The notes: generated from the sequence alone by a model not told the origin. A stretch of 18,638 bases of DNA from an uncultured Ilumatobacter sp. (GCA_937905835.1 CALCXK010000015.1:1-18638); one strand, 5' to 3'; counted from the stretch's first letter, positions 1 through 8,174 are shown. Program-made: numbers and translations.

Positions 1-1
1 G

Positions 2-163
2 ACCGTCAATTCAGACGCATCCGACCTCCACCTCACCGACCTCCACCTCACCGACGGCCGGCCCGCCGTGCTTGTCGCGTTCGAGAAGGTGCCCGTGCTC
101 ACTTCTGAAAAGAAGATCGGATGGTCTTTTCGTTGCTCGACGATCACGAGAAGGCTGAGCTGA
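2..163 (+). CDS. 3' end of an unrecognised gene (partial, truncated by window edge)
   Basis: Reading from base 2 gives 53 residues to a TGA at 161-163. About the first 37 codons end almost entirely in C or G, as in the window's proven genes, which supports real coding. The tail includes DGRPAVLVAFEKVPVL, and a 15-base tandem duplication (22-36 and 37-51) encodes DLHLT twice. No domain is recognisable in so short a piece. The stop lies 4 bases before the convergent end of the SWIM gene at 168, a tight tail-to-tail arrangement that also fits a real gene end. The last 15 or so residues are basic and less typical in codon use, so a small frame error near the end cannot be excluded. Confidence 0.5.
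   Translation, partial: TVNSDASDLHLTDLHLTDGRPAVLVAFEKVPVLTSEKKIGWSFRCSTITRRLS
22..55. repeat. 15-bp tandem direct repeat, two copies plus a partial
   Basis: The unit CGACCTCCACCTCAC occurs at 22-36 and 37-51, followed by CGAC at 52-55. It is in frame with the partial + strand gene and duplicates the peptide DLHLT. This looks like simple replication slippage within a coding region. Confidence 0.8.
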
Positions 164-167
164 CCTT

Positions 168-818
168 TCAGTCCCAGTCAACTCGCACGTGCGCGAGTGC
201 GTCGCGGAGTGCCGTGGCGAGGTCGCGGTCGCGCGGGCTGCGGAGATCGGCCCGTTCGAGCTGCGGGATGTCGGGCAGTTCGGTGCCGGGCTGCAGGCGC
301 AACACCGAGTGCAGCGGATCCTCGAAAACCGAGGGCGGACGCGGTGCTGGTTCGTCGGCGTCACGGACTATCGACAGATGGCGGCGCGTGCCAGGTGTCG
401 CGTCGGGTTCGAGATCGTTACTGTCGCTGTTGTTACGCCACACGTCGAGCAGTTCGGGTTCGATGAGAAACTCGTTACTGAGGGTGTAGAGCGCGGCAAC
501 GACGTGCTTGCAGACATGCCCGCTCCAGTTGTCGTCGTCAGGGCAGGAGCATGAGCAGGTCAGGTCGCGACGCAATGGCATCCCGCTCCCGGGGAGCACC
601 TCGATCGACGCCACATAGGGCATCGACCGTGACCCTTGGATCTCGCACGTCACGATGCCGGGCTCGATGATGATGTCGAGGATCGCGCCGTCGTTGGCGT
701 ACTGCTTGCCCTTGCGATGCCGCGACGGGTCACTCATCTCGGCGGCGAGCACCTTGACCATCGTTGCGGGAAGGCGCCCAGGTTGTGAGGAACCGAAGGG
801 CTTGCGGGGGCGAGTCAT
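168..818 (-). CDS. SWIM zinc-finger protein, partner of SNF2 helicase
   Basis: A 216-residue protein with a SWIM zinc finger, CxC-x10-CxH, formed by Cys90, Cys92, Cys103 and His105 in CSCPDDDNWSGHVCKH. SWIM fingers bind zinc and are thought to mediate nucleic-acid or protein contacts; they often occur with SWI2/SNF2 ATPases. The start at 818 (MTRPRK) was chosen because the upstream helicase stops at 820-822, leaving one base between the genes. The open frame runs further upstream but would then lie inside the helicase gene. After the finger there is a variable acidic and proline-rich stretch and a C-terminal segment with no recognised domain. It is probably co-transcribed and co-translated with the helicase. 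The function of the pair is inferred; DNA repair, chromatin-like remodelling or transcription recycling are all possible. Confidence 0.85.
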   Translation of the reverse strand: MTRPRKPFGSSQPGRLPATMVKVLAAEMSDPSRHRKGKQYANDGAILDIIIEPGIVTCEIQGSRSMPYVASIEVLPGSGMPLRRDLTCSCSCPDDDNWSGHVCKHVVAALYTLSNEFLIEPELLDVWRNNSDSNDLEPDATPGTRRHLSIVRDADEPAPRPPSVFEDPLHSVLRLQPGTELPDIPQLERADLRSPRDRDLATALRDALAHVRVDWD

Positions 819-819
819 T

Positions 820-3813
820 TCAGTCGTCCTGCTCGAGCACGACGAGGTCGCGGAGGTCGTTGGTCGAAAGTTCGGAGAGCCACGCTTCGCCGGTGCCGAC
901 GACGGCGTCGGCGAGCTTGCGTTTGTCGTCAATCACCTGACCAATGCGTTCTTCAACGGTGCCTTCGCAGACCAGCTTGTGGACGTTGACGGTGCGCTCC
1001 TGTCCGAGACGCCATGCACGGTCGGTGGCTTGATCCTCGACGGCCGGGTTCCACCAGCGGTCGTAGTGGATCACCTGCGACGCGGCGGTGAGGTTCAGGC
1101 CGGTGCCGCCTGCCTTCAGTGAGATGAGCAGCAACGGTGGGCCGCTGCCGTCTTGGAATTCGTCGACCATCGAGTCGCGACGTGTGCGCGTCACGCCGCC
1201 GTGGAGGAACGGCGGGTCGAACCCGAACTGATCGGTTATGTGCTGTCGAAGCAGCTCGCCCATCTCGCGGAACTGCGTGAAGACCAGGGCCTGCTCGCCC
1301 CGGTCGAGTAAGTCGGTGACGAGTTCGTCGAAGCGAGTGAGCTTGCCCGACCTGCCACCCAATCGGGATCCGTCCTTCAATGCGTGAGCCGGATGGTTGC
1401 AGACCTGCTTGAGGCGCATCAGCGCCGCAAGGACGAGGCCGCGCCGCTTCATACCGCTTTCTTGATCGGCGTCGTGGAGGAGTTGGTCGACGATTTTTTG
1501 GTAGAGCGTTGCCTGCTCCCTGGTCAGCTTGGCGTACGCGATCTGTTCGATCTTGTCGGGCAGATCGGGCAGGAGCCGCTTGTCGGCCTTGGTGCGGCGA
1601 AGGATGAACGGCTGCGTCATTCGGCGGAGTCGTGCTGCTGCTTCAAGATCGTGATGGCGTTCGATTGGGGTGCCGAACTTGTCACGGAACTTGGTGAGGC
1701 TGCCGAGCAACCCGGGGTTGACCGCATCGAGGATCGCCCACAGTTCGCTCAATCGGTTCTCGACCGGTGTGCCGGTGAGGGCCAGTTTCTGCTCGGCGTC
1801 GAGCAGCCGGACAGCTTTGGCTGCCTTCGTGTTCGGGTTCTTCACCATTTGCGCTTCGTCGAGTACGACCGTCGACCACTTGATGCTGCCGAGGTGTTCG
1901 AGGTCGCGAGGGAGCAGGCCGTAGGTGGTGATCACGAGCTGGCGTTCTGGGTTGGTGACGAAGAGTTCGGAGTCAGGGGATGCGAGTGCCTTACTGCGTG
2001 TGGCGCCGTGATGGATGACGACGTCGAGCTTGGGGGTGAAGCGCTCTGACTCGCGTTTCCAGTTGCGTACGACGCTCAGCGGGCAGATGACCAGGTGCGG
2101 TCCCGGACGTTCGAGAAGATGCGCCAGCGTGGTTGCGGTCTTGCCGAGCCCCATGTCGTCGGCAAGCACCCCGCCGAGCCCGAGTTTGGCGAGGAATTGC
2201 ATCCACGACAGGCCACGTCGCTGATAGTGGCGCAGTTCGCCGACAAACTCCGGTGACTCTTGGGTCTCTTCGAGTTCCTCGTCAGGGAGGCCGGCAAGCA
2301 GTTCACGGACCCAATCGGATGCGAGCCGATCGCGCGCTGCAGTGCCGTCCGCGTCTGGCGCACCGTCTTGGTCGGGTGCATCATGGACGAAGATGAGTGG
2401 GTTCTCGTCGGTGCTGCCCTCGTCGTTTGCGAGCCGCATGAGCTCGAGCGGCTTGACCTTGCTGTGGTTGGTTCTGAGATCAGTGAGCTGCTCACGCTTG
2501 CGACGGAGCTCAGCAGCGTCGATACGCACCCAGCGCTGCCCGGTGTGGAGCAAGGTAGCGCCGGCTTCTTCGGCACGAACGATCTCGGCATCGGAGATCT
2601 CTTCGTCGCCGATCACCAACTTCCACTTGACGAGTGCGTCCTTGCCGAACTGCTTCGTACGGTCGTCAGGCGGCGACGGGGTGGCCTCGCCGTTGACATT
2701 GACGCGCGTTCGCAACAGACGCTCGGGTCCGATGAGCCCGACGCCGAGCTGATCGAGTTGGTGCGGCGCGAGGTCGATGAAATCTTCGGCAACATCGAGT
2801 TCGAGCTCGACGCTGGTCGGCTCGTGTTGGAGCGCAAGGTCGGCGAGGCCAGGTACGCCACCAATGCGGCTGACGACCTCGCCGAGCATTTCGGCCAAGT
2901 TGTCGAGGTGCTCTTCGCCGCGAGCCATGTCGACAGCGACTTGATTGCGTGCCCACACGTCATTTGCCGAGCACCACCGAGCGCTGTCAGTGTCATCGAC
3001 GAGTTCGAGCCGGACCAGCCACGGGTCGAGGGGGTCGTCGGCGATGATCAGGCGGAGACGCGGGATCAACACCTGTTCGCCGTTCAGGCGCCGACGGTGG
3101 CGTTCGAGGTCGTCGCGTAGGTGTTGGACGGCGACGTCGTAGTCACCCGAACTGCCGCGCATCACGTGGTCGGGCTTCGACAGAGCACCGAACAGTGATC
3201 GCAATGCCTGTACCTCTGGCTTGCGCTGTCGCCCAAGGTTGGCCTTCCATCCGCTCTGATGGAGGAATGATCGGGCAATGCCATCGACGAGCTGGTTGTA
3301 AATCCGCGTGGAGTTGACGCCCGAACCAGCCGCGCAAATGTCGGGCATCGAGCTGTCGAGCGCTGCGAGTATGACTTTGATCTGTTCGTCGGTGACGGCC
3401 GCCCAGCGCGCAACTATGAACAGACCTTCGTGAACGATTGAGGGCACGATTCGGTTGGTTGACACGGTGTACCGAGCGAGTTCAGCGAGGCGCGCGAACC
3501 AGGCAAGCGAGTCGGACAGGAACTCTGATGCTGGCAGCTCGCTGAGCCAGACCGCGGTTCCGATCGAGTCGAGCTGGACCGACGATGCGTGCATCGTGTG
3601 ATGACCCGGAACGTCAATGGTTACCCGACCGATTGCGCCGTACGAAATCGGGGAGTCGTGCCAGCCGGTGCGTTGACCGTCGTCGCCGATCTTGCGGAAG
3701 CCGGAGTACAGCCAGGCCATCGACGCGGTATCGACACCATTCCAACCCCACACGTGCAGCGCACCAGATCGCCACGTGCCTTGGGCAAGGTACGGCGGGC
3801 GGTACCGGGACAT
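820..3813 (-). CDS. SNF2-family DEAD/DEAH-box helicase/ATPase
   Basis: A 997-residue Swi2/Snf2-type ATPase. The N-terminal ~530 residues are the bacterial SNF2-associated region, which opens with an actinobacterial-style segment (LAQGTWRSGALHVWGW). The helicase core follows: Walker A DMGLGKT near residues 553-559, DEAQ box near 652-655, TGTPVENRLSELW near 680-692. The C-terminal lobe has SLKAGGTGLNLT and DRAWRLGQ near 900-940. Such enzymes translocate on double-stranded DNA and displace bound proteins; they do not unwind strands. The frame is open for 60 more codons to 3993, but that extension is low complexity. The ATG at 3813 gives the expected N-terminus and is preceded by a -10-like TATCGT with 7 intervening bases, suggesting leaderless transcription. 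The stop is one base before the SWIM gene, so the two form an operon. Confidence 0.95.
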   Translation of the reverse strand: MSRYRPPYLAQGTWRSGALHVWGWNGVDTASMAWLYSGFRKIGDDGQRTGWHDSPISYGAIGRVTIDVPGHHTMHASSVQLDSIGTAVWLSELPASEFLSDSLAWFARLAELARYTVSTNRIVPSIVHEGLFIVARWAAVTDEQIKVILAALDSSMPDICAAGSGVNSTRIYNQLVDGIARSFLHQSGWKANLGRQRKPEVQALRSLFGALSKPDHVMRGSSGDYDVAVQHLRDDLERHRRRLNGEQVLIPRLRLIIADDPLDPWLVRLELVDDTDSARWCSANDVWARNQVAVDMARGEEHLDNLAEMLGEVVSRIGGVPGLADLALQHEPTSVELELDVAEDFIDLAPHQLDQLGVGLIGPERLLRTRVNVNGEATPSPPDDRTKQFGKDALVKWKLVIGDEEISDAEIVRAEEAGATLLHTGQRWVRIDAAELRRKREQLTDLRTNHSKVKPLELMRLANDEGSTDENPLIFVHDAPDQDGAPDADGTAARDRLASDWVRELLAGLPDEELEETQESPEFVGELRHYQRRGLSWMQFLAKLGLGGVLADDMGLGKTATTLAHLLERPGPHLVICPLSVVRNWKRESERFTPKLDVVIHHGATRSKALASPDSELFVTNPERQLVITTYGLLPRDLEHLGSIKWSTVVLDEAQMVKNPNTKAAKAVRLLDAEQKLALTGTPVENRLSELWAILDAVNPGLLGSLTKFRDKFGTPIERHHDLEAAARLRRMTQPFILRRTKADKRLLPDLPDKIEQIAYAKLTREQATLYQKIVDQLLHDADQESGMKRRGLVLAALMRLKQVCNHPAHALKDGSRLGGRSGKLTRFDELVTDLLDRGEQALVFTQFREMGELLRQHITDQFGFDPPFLHGGVTRTRRDSMVDEFQDGSGPPLLLISLKAGGTGLNLTAASQVIHYDRWWNPAVEDQATDRAWRLGQERTVNVHKLVCEGTVEERIGQVIDDKRKLADAVVGTGEAWLSELSTNDLRDLVVLEQDD

Positions 3814-3820
3814 CGGATCA

Positions 3821-3826
3821 ACGATA
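3821..3826 (-). promoter_or_regulatory. Probable leaderless -10 element of the SNF2-SWIM operon
   Basis: Reading the minus strand, TATCGT is followed by 7 bases and then the ATG at 3813. TAnnnT at this distance puts transcription initiation at or next to the start codon. No convincing -35 is seen and there is no Shine-Dalgarno sequence, which fits a leaderless mRNA. Confidence 0.45.
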
Positions 3827-3996
3827 CCGAGCCGTTCTCGCAGGCGCTGTGTGCAGCGAATGTCCTCGGAGGCCGCGCGTTGCGTTGCGCTCGAGTCTGC
3901 GACTCGGGTGGGACCGCTACTGTCGGAAAAAAATGACGGGAATCCACGGGTGTCGGTGCCGCTGCTCCGGTTTTGTTCGACGTGATGCACCACGAG

Positions 3997-4025
3997 TTCA
4001 CGCGCTGCGGGTAGCGCCGTAGTCT
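3997..4025 (+). promoter_or_regulatory. Possible promoter of the small gene at 4032
   Basis: TTCACG (3997-4002), a 17-base spacer and TAGTCT (4020-4025) are followed by 6 bases and a GTG at 4032. The -35 half is weak. The -10 half resembles the TAGnnT hexamers directly before other genes in the window. Confidence 0.35.
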
Positions 4026-4031
4026 GGTGCC

Positions 4032-4208
4032 GTGTCGATGACTGTGGATGCGCGGTACCTGCCGTTGATGGACGGGCCGGCGCCGACGACGAGTGAGTTC
4101 CGTCGGCCGTTCGTCACGGACCTGGCGGAGGTTGCTGACGGTGTGATTGCTCACCTGCGCCAAAAGGCGCAGTCGGAAGAAGCCAACATCGATCAGCCTA
4201 AATCCTGA
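4032..4208 (+). CDS. Possible small protein of 58 residues upstream of clpB
   Basis: A short frame from GTG at 4032 (or ATG at 4038) to TGA at 4206-4208. It encodes a peptide with VDARYLPLMDGPAP near the start, an amphipathic stretch around LAEVADGVIAHLRQKAQ, and a polar tail. Codons end mostly in G or C, as in neighbouring real genes. A TAGTCT hexamer lies 6 bases before the GTG, in the leaderless arrangement seen elsewhere here. No domain, signal peptide or membrane segment is visible and the family is not recognised. It sits 62 bases before clpB on the same strand. It could be a genuine small gene or a chance frame in GC-rich DNA. Confidence 0.4.
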   Translation: MSMTVDARYLPLMDGPAPTTSEFRRPFVTDLAEVADGVIAHLRQKAQSEEANIDQPKS

Positions 4209-4214
4209 TACGGT

Positions 4215-4243
4215 TTGACTCAAGATTGTTGCGTGATTGAGAC
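4215..4243 (+). promoter_or_regulatory. Candidate heat-shock control region of clpB
   Basis: Upstream of clpB, TTGACT (4215-4220) could act as a -35. GACTCAA (4217-4223) and TTGAGAC (4237-4243) form an imperfect inverted repeat, 6 of 7 positions, separated by 13 bases. ACTCAAG matches one half of the actinobacterial HAIR operator for the repressor HspR (CTTGAGT-N7-ACTCAAG). At HAIR spacing, the other half would be CCTGATA, matching only 4 of 7. HspR control of clpB is established in Streptomyces and mycobacteria; its presence here is inference. Confidence 0.35.
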
Positions 4244-4270
4244 GAAACAAGGAAGTGGAGTGGACACGAC

Positions 4271-6772
4271 ATGGTATTTGACCCGAAGAAATGGACGATC
4301 AAAACCCAAGAGGCGTTCGCCGCCGCCATCGATCAGGCCAAAGAGCTGTCGAACCCTGAACTGACACCCGACCACGTGCTCGGCGCCATGATGCGTCAGG
4401 ACGGCACCATCATCCCCGCGGTACTCGCCAAGCTGGGTCAAGCGCCGCTGATGGTGCGCAACAAGGTCGACGAACGCGTCCAGGGTCTGCCGAAGGCCTA
4501 CGGCGGCGATGAGCCGCGAATGAGCAAGGAGTTGACCAACAAGGTCAATAACGCCGAGAAATATCAGAAGGAGCTTGGCGACGACTTTTTGTCGGTTGAG
4601 CACCTGTTGCTCGCGATGAACGACCGCCTCGACGTCGGCTCCGAGGAGCTGCTGATGGCGTTGAAGGACATTCGCGGTTCACATCGCATCACCGATCAGA
4701 ACCCAGAAGAGAAGTTTGGGGCCCTCGAGAAGTACGGCCAGGACCTGACCGCCCGTGCCCGAGACGGCAAGATCGACCCGGTTATTGGCCGCGACGACGA
4801 GATTCGCCGCGCCATTCAGGTGCTGTCACGGCGGTCGAAGAACAACCCGGTACTCATCGGCGAGCCCGGTGTCGGCAAGACAGCCATCGTCGAAGGTCTC
4901 GCGGCGCGTATCGCTGACGGCGACGTTCCCGAGGGGCTCAAGAACAAGCGCCTCATCGCGCTCGACATCGGTTCGATGCTCGCCGGGGCGAAGTTCCGGG
5001 GCGAGTTTGAGGAGCGGCTCAAGGCCGTACTCAAGGAGATCAACGATGCTGACGGTCAAGTGATCACGTTCGTCGACGAACTCCACACGATCGTCGGAGC
5101 GGGCGGTGCCGAGGGCGCCATGGATGCCGGCAACATGATCAAGCCGATGTTGGCCCGCGGCGAGCTGCGCATGATTGGTGCGACGACCCTCGACGAGTAC
5201 CGCAAGTACGTCGAGAAAGACCCAGCTCTGGAGCGTCGCTTCCAGCAGGTCTACGTCGGCGAGCCCTCGGTCGAAGACACAATCGGGATTCTGCGTGGCC
5301 TCAAAGAGCGCTACGAAGTGCATCATGGCGTCCGCATTCAAGACTCAGCGCTGATTAGCGCTGCGGTGCTGTCTGATCGCTACATCACGTCGCGCTTCCT
5401 ACCCGACAAAGCAATCGACCTGATGGACGAGGCGGCATCGAAGCTGCGCATCGAGATCGATTCGCTGCCAACCGAGATCGACGTCGTGCAGCGGCGGATC
5501 CTGCAGTTGGAGATCGAACAGGTTGCGCTCGAAAAAGAGACCGACAAGCTGTCGGCCGAGCGGCTCGATGCCTTGCACGACGAGCTCGCTCAGCTCAATG
5601 CCTCTAACGCCGAAATGCGAGAGCACTGGGAGCAGGAGAAGCAGGCGATCGGCGCGATTCGCTCACTCAAAGAAGAACTGGAAGGTCTTCGCACGCAGGT
5701 CGAGCGTGAGTCCGACCTCGAACTTGCTGCTGAGATCCGGTACGGCCGCATCCCCGAACTCGAGCGGCGTATCGAAGATGCCACAGCGCACCTTCATCAG
5801 TTGCAGGAAACCAAGGCGATGCTTAAGGAAGAGGTCGACGCGGAAGATATCGCCGAGGTCGTCGGCAAGGCCACCGGTATCCCGATGACGCGCCTGATGG
5901 AGTCCGAGACACACAAGCTTGTCCACCTTGAAGGACTGCTCAACAAGCGGGTCATTGGTCAAGACGATGCCGTCACGAAGGTCGCCAACGCTGTCCGCCG
6001 CAGCCGCGCAGGGCTGAGCGACCCGAATCGGCCAATCGGTTCGTTCATGTTCCTCGGCCCGACCGGCGTCGGCAAGACCGAGTTGGCCCGAGCGCTCGCT
6101 GAGTTCCTCTTTGACGACGAGAAGTCGATGGTCCGGATCGACATGAGCGAGTACATGGAGAAGTTCTCCGTGTCGCGCCTCATCGGCGCTCCCCCCGGAT
6201 ATGTCGGCTACGACGAGGGCGGGCAGCTCACCGAAGCAGTCCGTCGCCGGCCATATTCGGTCGTGTTGCTCGACGAAATCGAGAAGGCGCACCCAGATGT
6301 GTTCAACACACTGCTCCAGTTGCTCGATGACGGTCGGCTGACCGACGGACAGGGGCGCACGGTCAATTTCACGAACGTCGTGTTGATCATGACGTCGAAT
6401 CTTCCAGGCGACCCGCTCGACTTCTTCAAGCCGGAGTTCATCAACCGGGTCGACGACATCATCCGGTTCCGCTCGCTGTCAGAAGAGGATCTGTACGCCA
6501 TTGTCAAAGTGCAGGTCGAACTGCTCCGCAAGCGGCTCGATACGAAACGGATCGCACTCGACATCGACGACGCCGCCATGGCTCAACTCGCTCGCGAGGG
6601 CTACGACCCATCGTTCGGCGCTCGTCCGTTGAAGCGGATCATTCAGCGTGAGATCGCCGACCCGGCAGCAATACTGATTCTCGACGGTGGTGTCCCAGAA
6701 GACGGGCGGATCACCGTTCGGCCGGGAACGGAAGAACATCCGGGACTTGTCGTCGGTGCTGCAGAGGGATGA
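4271..6772 (+). CDS. clpB: ATP-dependent disaggregase ClpB (Hsp104 family)
   Basis: An 833-residue class I AAA+ chaperone. As a hexamer in the cytoplasm it threads aggregated proteins through its pore, working with DnaK/DnaJ/GrpE. Order of domains: Clp N-domain (about 5-145), D1 with Walker A GEPGVGKT (197-204), Walker B FVDE (267-270) and arginine finger ERRF (321-324). A coiled-coil M-domain (about 400-520), diagnostic of ClpB over ClpA/ClpC, follows. D2 has Walker A GPTGVGKT (596-603), Walker B LLDEIEKAH (666-674) and GARPLKR (783-789). There is no P-loop tripeptide for ClpP docking. The segment between TSN (708-710) and FKPEF (719-723) is about 20 residues shorter than in E. coli ClpB, accounting for part of the reduced length. 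A GGAAGTGGAG purine tract (4251-4260) lies 10 bases before the ATG. Confidence 0.97.
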   Translation: MVFDPKKWTIKTQEAFAAAIDQAKELSNPELTPDHVLGAMMRQDGTIIPAVLAKLGQAPLMVRNKVDERVQGLPKAYGGDEPRMSKELTNKVNNAEKYQKELGDDFLSVEHLLLAMNDRLDVGSEELLMALKDIRGSHRITDQNPEEKFGALEKYGQDLTARARDGKIDPVIGRDDEIRRAIQVLSRRSKNNPVLIGEPGVGKTAIVEGLAARIADGDVPEGLKNKRLIALDIGSMLAGAKFRGEFEERLKAVLKEINDADGQVITFVDELHTIVGAGGAEGAMDAGNMIKPMLARGELRMIGATTLDEYRKYVEKDPALERRFQQVYVGEPSVEDTIGILRGLKERYEVHHGVRIQDSALISAAVLSDRYITSRFLPDKAIDLMDEAASKLRIEIDSLPTEIDVVQRRILQLEIEQVALEKETDKLSAERLDALHDELAQLNASNAEMREHWEQEKQAIGAIRSLKEELEGLRTQVERESDLELAAEIRYGRIPELERRIEDATAHLHQLQETKAMLKEEVDAEDIAEVVGKATGIPMTRLMESETHKLVHLEGLLNKRVIGQDDAVTKVANAVRRSRAGLSDPNRPIGSFMFLGPTGVGKTELARALAEFLFDDEKSMVRIDMSEYMEKFSVSRLIGAPPGYVGYDEGGQLTEAVRRRPYSVVLLDEIEKAHPDVFNTLLQLLDDGRLTDGQGRTVNFTNVVLIMTSNLPGDPLDFFKPEFINRVDDIIRFRSLSEEDLYAIVKVQVELLRKRLDTKRIALDIDDAAMAQLAREGYDPSFGARPLKRIIQREIADPAAILILDGGVPEDGRITVRPGTEEHPGLVVGAAEG

Positions 6773-6797
6773 CTCGAGGGCACTTCCGCTTTTCGGC

Positions 6798-6848
6798 CTG
6801 AGGTCTGAATACTCCTGGCGACGCTCAACCGCGCGCTGCCGACCTCAG
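6798..6848. terminator. Weak inverted repeat between convergent clpB and hisD-like genes
   Basis: CTGAGGTC (6798-6805) and GACCTCAG (6841-6848) are perfect 8-base complements with a 35-base loop. They lie between the clpB stop and the hisD-like stop and overlap the latter. There is no T-run on either side, so termination is only a possibility. Confidence 0.2.
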
Positions 6849-8167
6849 CCGTTGCGAAGGTGCAGCGCGTTCGCGTGGGCTGGGAAACCCTCGTGATCAG
6901 CCAGCGCAATCACGTTCGAAGCCATGCGGCGAAGAGCGGTTCCGTTGGCGCAAGCAATTGCAGTCCGCTTCAAGAACGCATTGGCGGTGATGCCTGACGC
7001 CACGTGAGCAAAGCCGCTCGTCGGCAGTGATGCGGGGCAGCCGAGGATGAAGTTGGCAGCGCTGAACGGGGTGTCTTGACCGATCAGAATCTCGCCTGCA
7101 TTTACCAAACCGTCGACGACTCGGTCGACCTCGGCATCGGAAACAGCAACCTGAAGGTGTTCGGCGGCGAACTCGTTGGCCACGTTGATGGCAGTGTCGA
7201 GATCGTCGACGAGGACGCATCCACCGTTCGGCCCGAGCGAGGCGCGGCATGCTGTGGCGCGTACCTCGGGCAGGGCGGCGAGTTGGCGTTCGAGTTCGGT
7301 GTCGGTGGCGTCAGCGAGCGCGGCTGAAGTGGTCAGGAGTACAACGGAACTGTCGGTGCCGTGTTCGGCCTCGATCAGCAGGTCAGCAGCCAGGCGGACA
7401 GGGTCAGCTGTCTCGTCGGCGATGACCAGGCTTTCGGTGGGGCCGAGCAGCATCATTGTCGATGTCCCGAACCGTTGCATTTCCACCTGGGCGATCGTGA
7501 CGGCGGGCGAGCCGGGGCCGACAATCTTGACAACCTTGTCGATCGACTCGGTGCCGAATCCGAGGGCCGCGATGCCGGCCGGACCGTTGACGCGAAAGAC
7601 ATTCTCGATGCCGAGTTTGCGGCAGACGACGAGCACAGCCGGGTCGATCTCGCCCGATCCGCCGGGAACGGGTGGCACGACCAGCGACACCTTGGGAACA
7701 CCGGCGACCACTGCCGGAACCGCGAGTTGATATGCGACGCTCGGATAGCTCGCCTTGCCCGACGGCGTGAACAGACCAACCGAGCTGATCGGCGTGATCT
7801 TCTCGCCGACGGTCAGACCCGGTTCGCTCTCGATACTCCAATCCCGGGACTGCTGCATCTGTGCTTCGTTGAAGGTACGCAGGTGGATGATCGCATCGTC
7901 GATGGCTTCGTCGACGGCGTCCGATACGGCTGCCTGCTCGAACTCGGCTGGGCTGACTCGGAGTTGGTCAGGGGTGAGCGTTATTCCATCGAACTTGGCG
8001 AGTGCAGCACACACCGCTGTGTCGCCGCGACGCCGAACGTCTTCGAGAATGACGCCGATCGAGGTTCGCAATTCGGGGTCAAAGATGTCGTCGATGCCGC
8101 GGTGCATGAGGGCGGCCCGAGCATCGCTGCCCATCTCGTTCCACACCTGGCGTCGCATCACGGTCAT
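6845..8167 (-). CDS. Histidinol-dehydrogenase-family protein with altered active site
   Basis: A 440-residue protein aligning over its whole length with HisD, the Zn/NAD enzyme that oxidises histidinol to histidine. Shared landmarks: GLFTPSGKASYPS, GIAALGFGTESI, IVGPG, ADLLIEAEHG, AAEHLQV, NAGEILIG, LPTSG, and the final AHANAL. Compared with E. coli HisD (from memory), zinc ligand Gln259 becomes Glu266 and Asp360 becomes Asn372, while His262 and His419 are kept (His269, His431). The catalytic pair Glu326/His327 is kept (Glu336/His337), but His367 in GTNHVLPT becomes Ala379 in GCPASLPT. GPGN reads GPGS and GPSE reads GPTE. It stands alone, with no other his genes nearby. Oxidation of histidinol is therefore doubtful; it may act on another alcohol. 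The ATG at 8167 gives the usual family length; the frame stays open to 8377 without family similarity. Confidence 0.85.
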   Translation of the reverse strand: MTVMRRQVWNEMGSDARAALMHRGIDDIFDPELRTSIGVILEDVRRRGDTAVCAALAKFDGITLTPDQLRVSPAEFEQAAVSDAVDEAIDDAIIHLRTFNEAQMQQSRDWSIESEPGLTVGEKITPISSVGLFTPSGKASYPSVAYQLAVPAVVAGVPKVSLVVPPVPGGSGEIDPAVLVVCRKLGIENVFRVNGPAGIAALGFGTESIDKVVKIVGPGSPAVTIAQVEMQRFGTSTMMLLGPTESLVIADETADPVRLAADLLIEAEHGTDSSVVLLTTSAALADATDTELERQLAALPEVRATACRASLGPNGGCVLVDDLDTAINVANEFAAEHLQVAVSDAEVDRVVDGLVNAGEILIGQDTPFSAANFILGCPASLPTSGFAHVASGITANAFLKRTAIACANGTALRRMASNVIALADHEGFPAHANALHLRNG

Positions 8168-8174
8168 GTCCTCA

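Noticed and set aside
820..3120. Long open frames on the + strand opposite the SNF2 gene (for example 1384-2049, 2260-3120)
   Set aside because: They are antisense shadows produced by GC-rich codon bias; the opposite strand has unmistakable helicase motifs throughout.
168..3993. SNF2/SWIM pair as part of a phage-defence island
   Set aside because: No nuclease, methyltransferase, integrase or other defence gene is adjacent; the neighbours are housekeeping genes.
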